DNA from: Aphrophora alni
Lineage: Eukaryota > Arthropoda > Insecta > Hemiptera > Aphrophoridae
DNA length: 64,000 nucleotides
Assembly: GCA_963513935.1 (NCBI GenBank)
Contig: OY740768.1
Location: forward strand, 72,020,877-72,084,876
Direction of reading: 5' to 3'
Of the stretch, positions 11,301-23,084 are shown one piece after another. The first letter of the stretch is position 1, and each line of letters starts with the position of its first letter. The notes below the pieces were generated by a model. It did not search any database. It worked only from the letters and a program-made list of their open reading frames with translations, and was not told the DNA's origin. The translations under genes and the position numbers were made by a program.

Positions 11301-12960
11301 TCATTAAAGTTTGAATTATTGGGGCGGAAACTAAATGACCATACATCACCCGATCACAAGCTGCCTTGGTCCAACGGGATGTTACGCCAAGTTGTTAACG
11401 GTCTGGAAACCGCTATATTTTTATATCCTAAAATTGAATTTAATATTTTATTAAAGTACAAATCAACCATTAGTGGCGAACACTCTTTTAAAACAATTTA
11501 TATAAAACGAGTCGTGTTAAACAAAAATTGCAACAACATAAATGAAAGTAGTTTGATTTGTAAAAAGCCACGTTTACTCCCGGTAGAACAATTACACAAT
11601 TCTACTCCGGCAGAGCAGTTAAGTTATGATTGATGTACGTTGTTTAGTGTTTTTGCTTTTCATGTGAAACCATTTTCTCAAGTTAAGGAGGTTTTATAAC
11701 AAAAAGTCACTTTGTAAATGGCCGAGTTTAATCATCCTTATCATATACCCCAGTTAAAAAAATTATGTTTTTCTTTCTAACAACAAGCTGTAATTTGTAT
11801 TCTTTTATAAAGAGATTTTATTTGTATTTTTATTTTGTATCGGTTTTAATCTACAAATCCCTAGATATTTGTCCGAAATAAATAATTTATATTCCTCTAG
11901 AGGGTACATGATTTCCCCTTTAAGTTACGTTACATATATTAATATGCCAACACTATAATAATATATTTTGTCTATTTATTAAGATATCTATGTTAAATTT
12001 GTGATTGATTTCATAAAATATTTGCCACTTTGTATATTTTAGCTTTATATGTTTTTTTAAAGAAAAACAAATATTTTCCACTATATATATATATATATAT
12101 ATATTTACTTTTCCATGCAATTTTATTGAATTCTGCTTACGTTTCGCTGCCTCAATATGTAAAAGAAAGGAAAATTACATGCAACTATCTAGACCTTGTA
12201 TAACTTGAAATATGTAAAATGTGGAATTTAATATCTATATATAACATACTACTGTTGATACTACCTTATATGAATCATCTAATCTGTAGACCAAATATTT
12301 TCAGCTTGTAAAGGAATGCCTAACCATGCTTTAAAATTATTCTCAAGCGAAAATTGCAATTAAGAAATTAATTTTACTAATCATACAATACCAAGCAGAC
12401 ATCAATGTCAACCATTGTTTAGAAATGAAGAGCAAAATAAAAAAATAAACTACGATTGTGTAATAATAACTATTAATAAAAAATAATAATTATATATATA
12501 TATATATATATAATTGTATATCCATTCCATTGCACAAGACCTGAAACCTATTAATTTCCAATTATTCAACCTATAACTATTAAGATATCAAATTAAATTC
12601 CTACATTCACACAAAAATTCTACATTACAACCCCAATGTATAAAAAAAGATGTGCGACTCGCGTTAGATGGTTTATAAATAGACTATCTTTACGATATAA
12701 GTCGTATGGACCCGTTATAAAGTTAAACCATCCAATTCGCAAGTTCAATAAAGGCAATAATCAACAACAGGATAATAAATGAGAAGATTAATTTCAAATT
12801 CGAGATAACATCTATTGTACTGACAGACAACAGTAAAATATAAAAACAACTTATAACCACTTTAGTTCCAAGCGCAAACTATGCATTGCTAAACAAGCTA
12901 TGTTTTTAATAATCAGTTAAGGGAGTAATAATATACGTGGGCGGATGGATAATAGAAATT
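11301..12960. other. AT-rich sequence with two small TA arrays
   Basis: Contains (TA)n runs at about 12,082-12,103 and 12,491-12,513. Otherwise nothing was recognised. The frame at 11,319-11,633 (104 codons) has no domain I recognise and sits directly after the SINE-like head, so it may be part of the same degenerate element. Confidence 0.5.
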
Positions 12961-12968
12961 TGTTTACC

Positions 12969-13000
12969 CTGATGATGCTGTCGCATCGATGCAGCGAAAC
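12969..13000 (+). ncRNA. Hammerhead-ribozyme-like core (CTGATGA...GAAAC)
   Basis: CTGATGA at 12,969-12,975 is followed by a segment able to form a GCTG/CAGC stem (12,977-12,980 with 12,991-12,994) and then GAAAC at 12,996-13,000. CUGANGA, stem II and GAAA in this order are the invariant core of the hammerhead ribozyme, and such cores are known in Penelope-like retroelements and other retroposons. Stem III could close with C-AU-G followed by UA, but I see no convincing stem I, so activity is doubtful. Chance or a relic is possible. Confidence 0.4.
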
Positions 13001-14300
13001 ATGTAGCCAAAAGACTAAAAAATGGTGCGATAAAAATAGTTAAAAAACAGTTTATTAACGAATAAATAATAACTTTCAAAATCCCATTTTAAGTTTTAAA
13101 ATGATATTTTATTAAATATTTTATATGGAAATTGGTATTATCATTTGTGTTACAAGTATTGTATAGTTTGATATTACAAACATTTTTAAAAAAAGAAAGA
13201 AATGTTGACGATAACAGTAGGTGTCGCATTGATCAAAATTGTAAGTCATATTTCGAATAGACAAATAAATTCAGTACAACAGAGATGTTAATGACATTCA
13301 TATTACGTATTTGTAGTGTGCAAACCAGTAAATTAAATATACTCCAAATTAATTAATCAGTGTTGAATAAAATATAACTGTTCTGGTAGTGTGAATATTG
13401 GTTTACGTCGTTATTTTATTATTCTAAAACTGAATTTACAGCTCAGCTTCTAAACAACTCTAAAAGCGTCAAACTGTGCCGCAGATTCGCACGCTTGAAA
13501 GGCTAATTATTAAATTGAAATTATATAAATGAATCCGATGTAAATATACCTTGTACTGTCAGACGACGACATTTACAAAGGTATTTTTTTACGTTTCTGT
13601 ACCAACGTACACAATAGCTACGGCTCCTGTAACGATAAAAGAACAAAAACACATTTACAAACAACTGCGTGAACTCGAGTTGTAAACACGTCCGCTAGAA
13701 GCAGCAGTTAATGACAGAATAATTATCACACTTTTTTCTTTTTTTTTTGAAAGGTAGAATCTTTAGAGACAATTAATTGGAAGCCCTGTATTGATCGTGC
13801 TATTTACAGCTATACACTGCTGAGTCGCTTTTCACGACACATTCATAATACATCTTTCATAACTTTGAAAGACCTCTGAAGCAATTTTAATATTTTTTTT
13901 CATTTTTAAGTAATGGTTTAATTACGTACCAATTCGAAATTGATAAAATTTATAGGGTAGGAAATAAAACTGCATGAAAATCGGATCAGAAGAGGATGAA
14001 TTCAGGGGGAAGGATTTATAAAAATTCTCCACTATATCAGGAGGAGAGTGGCTATTTTTTTTATTATTTTTTTTTTCAGACAATCCACTTCAAACACACC
14101 TGAGAGCAACTTGGGAATCAAGCAACATTAGATTTTCTGATAACCCCTTCTAAATGCTTCACGGCTTATTGTGAGTTGGCAACCCTGTGTCTAGTCTATT
14201 TTCAAACGACTGTTGCTCAGTTTCACGGTCGGGAGACGCTTTGCTATGTTGTTACTGTATCATAAATCGTAGTTTGTTTGCACAGTCCAGAGTCATAGTG
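13001..14300. other. AT-rich sequence, nothing recognised
   Basis: No gene was recognised. 14,080-14,310 is somewhat GC-richer and is probably the 5' untranslated part of the hAT-like relic that follows. Confidence 0.5.
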
Positions 14301-14319
14301 CAGTGACCACTCAGCGAAA

Positions 14320-14815
14320 ATGTTGAAATCAGCACCAAAGAAAATAATGTACAATGATAACTGTGTGATATACGGATTTTTTAGAGAATAGTGGTCATGA
14401 TTTACCTCGATACGTTATTTATCACGTTGTATTTAGTAACTATGCTATGCGACCAGTGCGTATGTAGCGTCATTTAACAACGAATGATCATAGATTGAAG
14501 GACAAACCAACAGAAATGTACTAGCTTTATTCAACTGGTGGTTATCAAATGGAATATAAAGATGTTTTAGAACCATCTTACGAGATGGTATTGTTGAAAG
14601 TTAAGGCTAAGAAACCACACACTATTACTGAGTCACTTATAAACTCTGTTTATTGACTGCATGTAGATCTGTAGGTTACTGCAATAGATCGCAAGTAGCA
14701 ATAGACGCTGTTAAGCTGTTGATGCAGTTTTCTACAAGTAACTTACCTCTGCGAGGCTAGATTAAGTAAGATTGGACGTGGAAAGTGATTTGAGATGTCA
14801 ATGACAAAATTTTCC
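14320..14815 (+). pseudogene. hAT-superfamily (ZBED5/SCAND3-like) transposase relic
   Basis: This is the broken N-terminal part of a hAT-type transposase, whose intact form would cut and move its own element. An ATG at 14,320 starts MLKSAPKKIMYNDN, the pattern of a basic stretch before a BED-type zinc finger in ZBED5-like transposases. Further on, read across frameshifts and stops, come a match to the finger's end (NYAMRPVR...RHLTTNDHRLKDKP) and AKKPHTITESLI, matching the conserved AKKPHTI(G/A)E(E/Q)L region of this family. Then comes a weak xxLPL match. Several stops and shifts are present, and the DDE catalytic core and C-terminal dimerisation region are missing. It is a dead, truncated copy. 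The family call rests on remembered motifs. Confidence 0.65.
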
Positions 14816-15119
14816 CCAAACAATAAAATATTTGTCAATAACAAACAGTATCAGATCTCTCATTAATTTTCTGTAAATATTTGTATTCCTAATATCGGTA
14901 AAATGATTATAACATTTATAAAACAACGTTTTCTGTAATTTGTTGTCAACGTTGTCATTTGTTTTCTGTAATTTGTAATTTACATACTGTTAGGATATTT
15001 GTAAACTATATATGCAGCATCATGAAATAATCTTTGTTTTATTTACTATGATAATAGCCATAGCCCAATACTTCCTCTTCAGTTAGTTTTTATAAAAAAC
15101 ATTTAAATAGTGTTGGAAA

Positions 15120-15185
15120 TAGGGATGACCTCACACTAATTACTTGTAGGGGGTTGGAGTTAAAAAGATTGAGAAACTCTGCCTT
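15120..15185 (+). mobile_element. Probable 3' terminal segment of the hAT-like element
   Basis: Reading the reverse complement gives CAGAGTTTCTCAATCTTTTT followed by a C-rich stretch. This resembles the CAG(G/A)G(G/T)TTCTCAAACT terminal repeats of hAT elements. Its orientation and position, 0.35 kb past the transposase relic, fit the element's 3' end. I found no matching 5' terminal repeat or 8-base target duplication. Confidence 0.5.
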
Positions 15186-15189
15186 AAAT

Positions 15190-16300
15190 CAAGAAAAATT
15201 TAATAGTCTCCATTATTAGTCTTTATATATTATCATCTCCAAATTTGTTAAGTATAAAAAGTTAAATTTTTACGGGCATCACTTTGCAGTTTAGAAACTA
15301 AAAATATAAAGTAGTTTTATTTTAAAGAAAATATTATCTCTCTCGTATAAAATATTGTGGTGGTTTCATGTAACTTATGTTAAATGATGACAAGTAGACA
15401 AGTCATATTATAGTCAGTGTTAATTCACGCAAAACGTACTTATTTACATTGTTAGTCTGTTAAAAAACAAAATCAATAATCGTAAACCAGACTTTTTTGT
15501 GCAGAACTAGGTAACACAAGACAGAAAGAAATGTTGGTCATCTTTAAAAAACGTTTGAACCTGAACGTGGAAGAGGATAGAAATTCTTAATTTATAAAAA
15601 ACTGAATGAAAGTGGGTTCAAAGCTGGATGTAAAAATGACAACCATCAATATCTTCCCAGATTTTAAAACAGTGTGAAAAATATTTTTTGTCTTAATTTT
15701 ACGTCTGCACTACAGCAACCTAAAGAGCAGGAACTTAAAGTTGAGATTTACTTGAATTTAACAATATAAACTACAATTTACCAATATAGTTAATTATATT
15801 TTACTGCTTGTATCCATCGTTCAAGCAATATGATATTAGTGTATTGTGTCACATGAGGGGTTTATAATTTTCTTTCTATGGATTATTCTGTGTTCAAGCT
15901 GATTGATATGGAGTTAAGGAATAAAAATAATTTTAAATAAGGATGATTAATAACGTTTAATGTCCTATCATGATCAACAAGTCTTCTTTGAAAATAAGAT
16001 ATTTTTCAATAACTTGTTCACGATCTTTTTATTTTCAACAATTTTCTCACGAAAAAATCTCCTATAAGATGCGATCAAAAAGAACAAAATGTTGTAACAT
16101 AAAGAACGAAGCGAAAAACCAACAATTTTTCAACAGTTTGGTTTAAACAAATTCACATTCATAATTACCCGTCCATGTATGGTAAGTCAAAACCGTGTAA
16201 AATAAATAAATAAATAAAAATTAGATAAAAATAAGTGAGTAATTTAAAATGATTAACTTATTAAACATAAATATTCTCTGAAAATTAACATCTAAATTAG
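15190..16300. other. AT-rich sequence, nothing recognised
   Basis: No gene or named element was recognised in this stretch. Confidence 0.6.
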
Positions 16301-16301
16301 T

Positions 16302-16430
16302 ACTTACGTATTCGAACAGAGTGCATCTTGCTTTTTATTGTCTTACCTGAAAAAGTTAAAAGAATAAATTACAGATGTTATTATTTTCCTGGAGAAACAT
16401 AAATAAAATATACTTCGTTATGAGAGACTC
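16302..16430 (-). other. Exon-like island 7 with abutting splice signals, upstream copy
   Basis: On the minus strand a T-rich tract ends in CAG (plus positions 16,347-16,349) and is directly followed by GTAAGACAAT. After 39 bases (16,308-16,346) comes GTAAGT at 16,302-16,307, a consensus 5' splice site. The same arrangement recurs at 45,079-45,129 with a 42-base interval and clear similarity inside it. CAG|GTAAGA can act as both a 3' and a 5' splice site, as at recursive-splicing ratchet points, which are accompanied by short cryptic exons. Alternatively it is a duplicated micro-exon. One reading frame of the 39-base interval is open, but the other copy has a 1-base shift, so coding is doubtful. 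Confidence 0.5.
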
Positions 16431-16479
16431 TTGCGTATCAAACCACGCCTAGGTTTCGTTATAATCTATTAGTTTTCTT

Positions 16480-17110
16480 ATAATATGATCATCGGCAGAT
16501 ATATTCTATTTGAGGTTGTCTGATATTAAAACATTGGGTTTTTGTGTGATATCTGCATGTCGTCCGTCGTTCGTTACACAGTCCAAACGAGTGGACAAGA
16601 TTATGATCAAATTTAGTGTAATATCATATTTTGGCCAAATATCGATTTGTCTTTTTATTTGATTTAATGATATTTAACGCAAGACTGAAAACGTCCAATT
16701 CCTCAAATCGGCTGTGCCAATTATTATCAAATTGGCTAAAATTACTTCACAACCAAGTCTACTTGTTACGATCTTTACAAAAAATACCAGATTGAGTCAT
16801 TGGTAGACATCGTCGACGTTTCTGTTTGAAAAGTTTTAATTTTTCAAAATCTGCTCTACTTATTGATTTATATATTGATGAATTTTAAAGAGGAATATCT
16901 TAAATGCGTATAACAAATCGGAAGTAAAAAATAAAATAAAATAAAAATAAAAAATTTAAAAAACAGTTAAGAAATAACTGTCATAAAACGAAACGACACT
17001 TTACCTACGTCATTAAAAATTCAATTTTCATTAAATAGAATATATTACGCTTAGACCAATACAAGCATAACAAGTTTAGGCTCTATTTAAATATATAAAT
17101 TTTATATACT
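16480..17110. repeat. Dispersed repeat family copy 1
   Basis: Similar to 42,000-42,420. Shared ordered landmarks are a CGTC(C/T)GTC-type phrase, GATTAT(G/A)(A/T)T(C/G)AAATTTAG, AAATCGGC(T/C), a (T/G)TTATCAAA(T/G)T segment, and TACGCT(T/C)A leading into CAAGTTTAG(G/A)(C/T)C(T/C)TATTTAAAT. It begins just after exon-like island 7 but the other copy lies before that island's partner, so it does not follow the collinear duplication and is better explained as a dispersed repeat. A third, weaker copy may lie at 22,480-22,840. Confidence 0.6.
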
Positions 17111-17339
17111 TTAATATCTTGACCGGATATTTTGAATACAAAAAAAAATCAGGAATAGTAGATAAAAACTTATTATTGGATTAATACGTATATTGGGGTA
17201 GGTCGCAACATTTTTTTATAACATATCATTTGGTTTTGTACATAAGCTGGTGCAATGGTTAGTATAATATTTGTGTACAATTCATTTTATGACAAATGTA
17301 TTTATATAACGTAAGAAAATATCTACGTGTAACCTAACC

Positions 17340-17341
<2 letters not shown>

Positions 17342-17417
<76 letters not shown>
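17342..17417. repeat. (CT)n microsatellite
   Basis: About 37 perfect CT units, followed by CCCACCCTCCCACC. This is a long homopyrimidine tract with mirror symmetry, of the type able to form triplex DNA. Confidence 0.95.
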
Positions 17418-17703
17418 ACCCTCCCACCATCCCTCACTCCAACAAGAAATGTAAATGAGTGAACGTTATGGTAGCATTTTATTGTTCAAATCTCAAGAAA
17501 ATTTCTAGACTTGGGTTTATCATGGCTTAGAGATATCTGTTAGCTAAACAATAGGAAGTGTAAACTGTAGTCGAGTAAAACTCAAATTCACAATTTACCA
17601 TTTAAAAAAAAAATTTCATTATACTATCTCAAAGGGCGATCAAATGTATAAATATTTTCAATTAGTACGATTTTTAAGTCAACCATTTAAAAAATGAAAA
17701 CTG

Positions 17704-17757
<54 letters not shown>
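17704..17757. repeat. (TA)n microsatellite
   Basis: About 26 perfect TA units. Confidence 0.95.
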
Positions 17758-17759
<2 letters not shown>

Positions 17760-18017
17760 ATGTAACTAGGCGTGTATGTTATGAGTCTATTTTTTAATTA
17801 CTTTTATAGTTAATATATAATGTTGTTTTAATATTGGGATGATCATCGAAATACTCTGCAGTATCGTATGTAATAAAGAGGTTAAAACATAAATGGGTTT
17901 TTCACAATATTTAATAAAATAAAATTTCAAGTCTTTTTTCATGAATAGCTGGAGATAGGAGAAATATAAATTATACCACTGAACTGAGCACCCAAAAAAA
18001 TGTTTAATCATATACAG

Positions 18018-18071
<54 letters not shown>
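18018..18071. repeat. (TA)n microsatellite
   Basis: About 26 perfect TA units, only 260 bases after the previous TA array. The interval between them shows no recognisable element. Confidence 0.95.
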
Positions 18072-18073
<2 letters not shown>

Positions 18074-18604
18074 TCAAATTTTTAGACGAGAGCGAAAAAC
18101 AATTTCTTGATGTTTACTAAGAGGGATCAGTTATAAAGTTATAAACCTAGTCGATAAGATGAACATTATTGAGAAAAGTAGTGAGAAAGACACTTTTTAT
18201 CCATTCTCACTAGAATCTCCTTTAAATCAATAATTTCCTCTGCTTGTTTTTAGTTAACGACAAAGGAGGGAGTTGTCGTTCAAGAGACATAACACTGTGT
18301 TTGCACTTCTACTTCCTCTGAACTCAGTAAATATTGGTTACAAACATTATGTAATCCAAAATACGAAACTTAAGTCACGCCTGTAATCGTTCAACAAATA
18401 TTACCTTTACCACGATCTCATCCTCAATTATAAAATATGTAATTGAATTTACCAAATGCAATACAACTTTACTTTATTATATAATTATAATAAAGAATTA
18501 CCAGAGCAGCCTATTTAAAATTTAAAGATAGATGTAAAATAGTGACGAAATCGTGCTTAGTTCCAAAACCAAAAAGGTATTTAACTTTCGTTAAAATCTT
18601 CCAT

Positions 18605-19490
18605 TCCAGCTCCACTGTAAAGGTGAATGCTTCATGTTAAGCTACCAACCAGTTAACCAGTGAGTATGCTCTACTAACATGCCTGATCTATTGTGAACAT
18701 GAGGGCTTCATGCTAGACTACCAACCAGGTAACCAGTTGGTCTTACCAACCCAGGTCAAATTTGAAAGTGTGCGCTTCAACCTAGACTACCAATCACGTA
18801 ACCAGTAAGTGTGTTGTGCTACAAGCCTAGCTCCGTTGTAAATATGAGTGGTTAATGTATGCTATCAACCAGGTAACCAATGAGTACAGTCTGCTAATAT
18901 TTTAGATCAATTGTGAAAAAGAGCGCTTCAATGCAGACTACTAAAAAATAACTAATGCATATGTTGTGCTACAATCCCATTTCCATTTTGAACATGAGCA
19001 CTTCATGTTAGACTACCAACAAGGTAAACAGTGAGTATGTTGTGCTACCAGCCCAGCTTCAATTTGAACGTGTTTGCTTCATAGTAGACTACCATCTAGG
19101 TAACCAGTGAGTATGTTATGTTACTAGTCCAAATCTAATGGAACATTAGCGCTTCATGCTAGACTACAAAAAAAGGTAACCAGTGAGTATGTTGTGCTAT
19201 CGACCCAGATATAAAATGAACGTGTGTGCTTCATGTTAGGCTACTAACTAGGAAATCCATGCAAATGATCTGCTATCATTCTATCGCCATTGTGAACATG
19301 AGATCTTCATACTAGACTACCATGCATGTAACCAATGAGTATAACTCTAATGTTAACATGAGCGGTTCATGCTAGACTACTAACAGATAACCAATGATTA
19401 TGTTGAGCAATCAGCCCAACCCCAATGTAAACATATACTCTTATGGTAAACTACCAACCAGGTATCCAGTGAGTATGCTCTGCTATATAA
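18605..19490. repeat. Diverged minisatellite, about 12 units of ~75 bp
   Basis: The phrase (T)AGACTACCAACCAGGTAACC followed by AGTGAGTATG(T/C)T recurs with variants at about 18,638, 18,714, 18,783, 18,858, 18,934, 19,010, 19,086, 19,160, 19,236, 19,312, 19,372 and 19,448. Most spacings are 74-76 bases, with one of about 70 and one shortened to about 60. Units also share GTTGTGCTA and TGAACATGAGCGCTTCATGC. Divergence between units is substantial, so the array is old. The period is not a consistent multiple of three, and stops occur, so it is not coding. Confidence 0.93.
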
Positions 19491-22480
19491 TAGGGTAAAT
19501 ATACATCTCAAAAATCTTGCAATTATTAATTTATCAGAATAATCATTCATGGAATTACATTCCATCCTAACTTTGTTTTAATTGATACTTTACACCGCCA
19601 AATTAAGAATTCTTTGAGTTCTGTTACACTTTGCATTTGAAATATATGACAAATAAAAAGAGAACGTGCTCCTTCTTGCTATCATTACGTAAATACTTTG
19701 CATGCAAAATTAAAGCAAGGTTATATTAGACATTAGTGTTGAAAGACCTTAATAAAATGGTCGTGTTTAAATTGTGTCAATTGTCTATCATTTTTTTCAA
19801 TATGATTAACTTTAATTTTTATCACTGATTTTCACACACAAAATTAAATTTTGAATAATTTTATTCCTGACATTTAAAAACAAATTGTAACCGTTTAGAA
19901 TACATGGGCTCCAAATAAAAGACATAGGACAAATATTATTAACAATACACGACTTTTAGAATAAATTGGAATTATGAGTACATTTCAGTACAGATAGCCA
20001 TAAAAAAATCAAATAAAATAAAAAATTATCAACCACATTGGAAAAATGGCGGAGAAATTAAAAGTATAAGAATTAAAATTTTAACTAGGTTTGTAATCAC
20101 AGGAGGGTAAAAATTTAACACTTTTTCGTTACATATTCTGTTGCAGAATAAAGCGGGTGCTATATTTATTTCAATCACCTTCAATATTTCTGTCCTTTAG
20201 CACACTTACTAATCGATTTATTCACAGATTAGATTAAAATTTAAGAGATAATGTCTGATATTTATTTCGTTTATTTGTAATTGAAAATGGTGTTTGTATT
20301 ACGTACACATAATTTCATAATCAATGATATTGTTGGTTGAGTTATTTAAAAACGTTATGAATAGAATTTTCTTTTAACAGTCTCGATATGTAAATTGTTT
20401 AATTTTTCTAAATTAAGAATATCATACATATTCTGATAAAGAAAATAAAATGAACAATATAACACAAATGTTCTATGCTTGAATGATAACATATTACGAG
20501 TATTCAATTTTTAAAACCACACAAAACGTGTTTTAAGTGTCAGGTTTTGCACCTATTTTACACTCCTAACGATACAATATTACTGTACCCCCTGCAAGAA
20601 GTCAATTTTATACGTAAATTCGATAAAATTCACTATGATGATCAATATAAAAAAAAACTTATTAAAATTGAGGACGTAAATGCAGAAATTAATGCATAAT
20701 GTTAAAACGACTCTTATATAGTACATTATTAACTAAATGATTTTAAAAATACGATTAGAGTGCACCTCAACTAAACCCCCTGATTTAAATGAATAAAAAC
20801 AAATATTGGTAATACATATACTTTTTACTCATCTTTTAAAAAACATAATTATTCAATTAATATATCTTATATTTAGAATATATCAAAAATGAATGTTTTC
20901 TACAGGAAGCTTGGAATTTTATTCACTCTCCGAAATCATCTTTGCGAGTTACAAAAGTTGTGACGCACAACTTTAGGCTAAAATCAAACGACAATTAAAC
21001 TGGATAAATTTAACTCCCCTCGTAAGTCATAACAGTATTTCCTGGATACGCCCCGAGTTTTATTCCCCAGGCTTTGTGAGGATTGTTGATCAATAATGTG
21101 GAAAAGGCATTTGCTTTGTTTTGGTTTATATAAGTCAGTTTTATCTACTATTAATATATTATTTCCATCTATTTTCATTATTTACATAGTTCAGTACTTT
21201 AAGAGAGCTCATCACTTCTTAAATTTTTTAAAATATTTTTTCGAAAATATTAAGCCTTTTTTATACGGCAAAAGATTTAATGGCGGAGTAGAAATTTTTC
21301 GTATTTTAAATTTTCTGGCTAACAGTAATTTTTAGCGTTTTGGTTAAAATAATTTACCAAAAAAGTAATCAATATTTTTAATTTCTGTTTAAAAAAAATT
21401 AACGTACAGTGTTTTTAATTTCAAGAATTTCTGTAAAACAACACGAAATCTGAGAAACTTTAAAACCAATACCTGCTAATTTTGGATAATCTTTTGTTTG
21501 CGATCCAGAGAAGAGTAATTCTAGATAAATGTTTTATCAAAAGTGGAGTTCAAAACTACATTTTTTGATTATATTGACAAATATAAATGTTATAATAAAA
21601 CGGTAATTCAAATAAATTATTATTATTATTACAATATTAATAATACTTTGGTCTTCAATATATGTTCAGGCTCATTTAATTAATAAGTGTTTAATGTTAG
21701 TAGTAAATACGCACCATTACGCACAAATTCTGAAAAAAAAACAAAAAAAACATAAAATACAACATATTATATTTATTGTACTGTAAGAGGTTGATTAACA
21801 TTAATAAGAATGTATCTCGTAGTAAATATATAAATATTAAAATGACAGATGGATAAAATATTATAATAAACGTCGACAACAATAGAACAAATACAACAGT
21901 ATATAAAAATAATTATTTTAAAGGATCAAATTTTTTCAGTAAACTCTAATCAACCAAGAGAAATATGTTTTTGTATTTGTTTTTAATCAGCAATTCTGAT
22001 CAAATTTAATATTGTGAAAACGGAATAAGGGCTGAAATACATTTCAAACTGCTTGATCTAAACTTATAAGGAGTTTAATTTTCTGATAATGACATGTTTA
22101 AAAGCCTGTAAACTAATTAAAAGCATATAGAGATTAAAAATCCTGAAATTTATTCCGTTTTAACCAATCTGTCCCCTACACCATTGGCATTGCTTAGATG
22201 TTGCAATATTTAAATTTAACTACTGGGATTTTACTTCATTGAATTATATAATTACAGTATAATAACTGCGGTCTAGTCACCTGAGCAATAATTAATAATA
22301 CAATATACTGCACAAGTTTGAGTTAAATAGTTATTTATCGGTAATTATCGATCGTATAATGAACTAAACTTTATTTTCAAGAAGTATTGTTTGTCAGTTT
22401 TCCCTTTTGTCCTTTGTATAATATTATAGGGTTAAAATTTGTGATTTTAATTAATGTATCCGTTAATAAAAACACACAGT
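19491..22480. other. AT-rich sequence, nothing recognised
   Basis: Three kilobases with no recognisable gene. A slightly GC-richer patch at about 20,950-21,100 has overlapping short open frames on both strands (20,984-21,178 minus and 21,096-21,335 plus) without a domain I know; I do not call either. Confidence 0.55.
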
Positions 22481-22840
22481 ACAAGTAATTTTTCAACCCT
22501 TGTCTGTCCGGCTATCTATGGTGAACAACTTCTAAATGTAAACTAATAGTCTCAATTCAAAAAAATGCTGTATAGAAGTTTATTGCCAATTGTTTATATA
22601 TCCCTGATAAAATAGGCTCTATGTTTTGGAATTGTGAATCTAAGAAAATTTTTGTTCAAATCCAATTTTTTTATAAAAATCAGTTGTCTTGATTTTGTAC
22701 TACTGAAAGAATTACTTCCGAACAAACGACATTACTTTAACGAAAATTATAAATCGGAAAATCTTGATTCAAAACCATAGACAAAAACGTACGCTCAGAC
22801 CACACAAAATACGTGATGCTCCAAATCGCCCAGAATAAGA
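22480..22840. repeat. Possible third copy of the dispersed repeat family
   Basis: Begins with TTGTCTGTCCGGCTATCTAT, a TGTCTGTCCG-type phrase of the kind that starts many arthropod dispersed repeats, and ends with ACGTACGCTCAGACCA, resembling ACGCT(T/C)A in the copies at 16.5-17.1 and 42.0-42.4 kb. The interior similarity is weak. Confidence 0.35.
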
Positions 22841-23084
22841 AATCAATAATTAAATGAGGAATGTGCCTGAGTGATAAACAAATAATATTGGATAATAATC
22901 ATTATTAGTCTTAAGTATATGCGACTAAAATTTTGAATGTCGGAAACTATTTATTATATCATAAATAATTATCTTAATTTTGTGAGAAATTACATAAATT
23001 AATGTATTTATAGAAAAAATTGAACATAAATTATTCTCTTTTATTTGTCTCAGAAAATAAACAAACATCCCAGACTTTAAGTAT

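Noticed and set aside
18605..19490. CRISPR or coding repeat in the 75-bp array
   Set aside because: Whole units diverge together with no repeat/spacer alternation, and stops occur in all frames.
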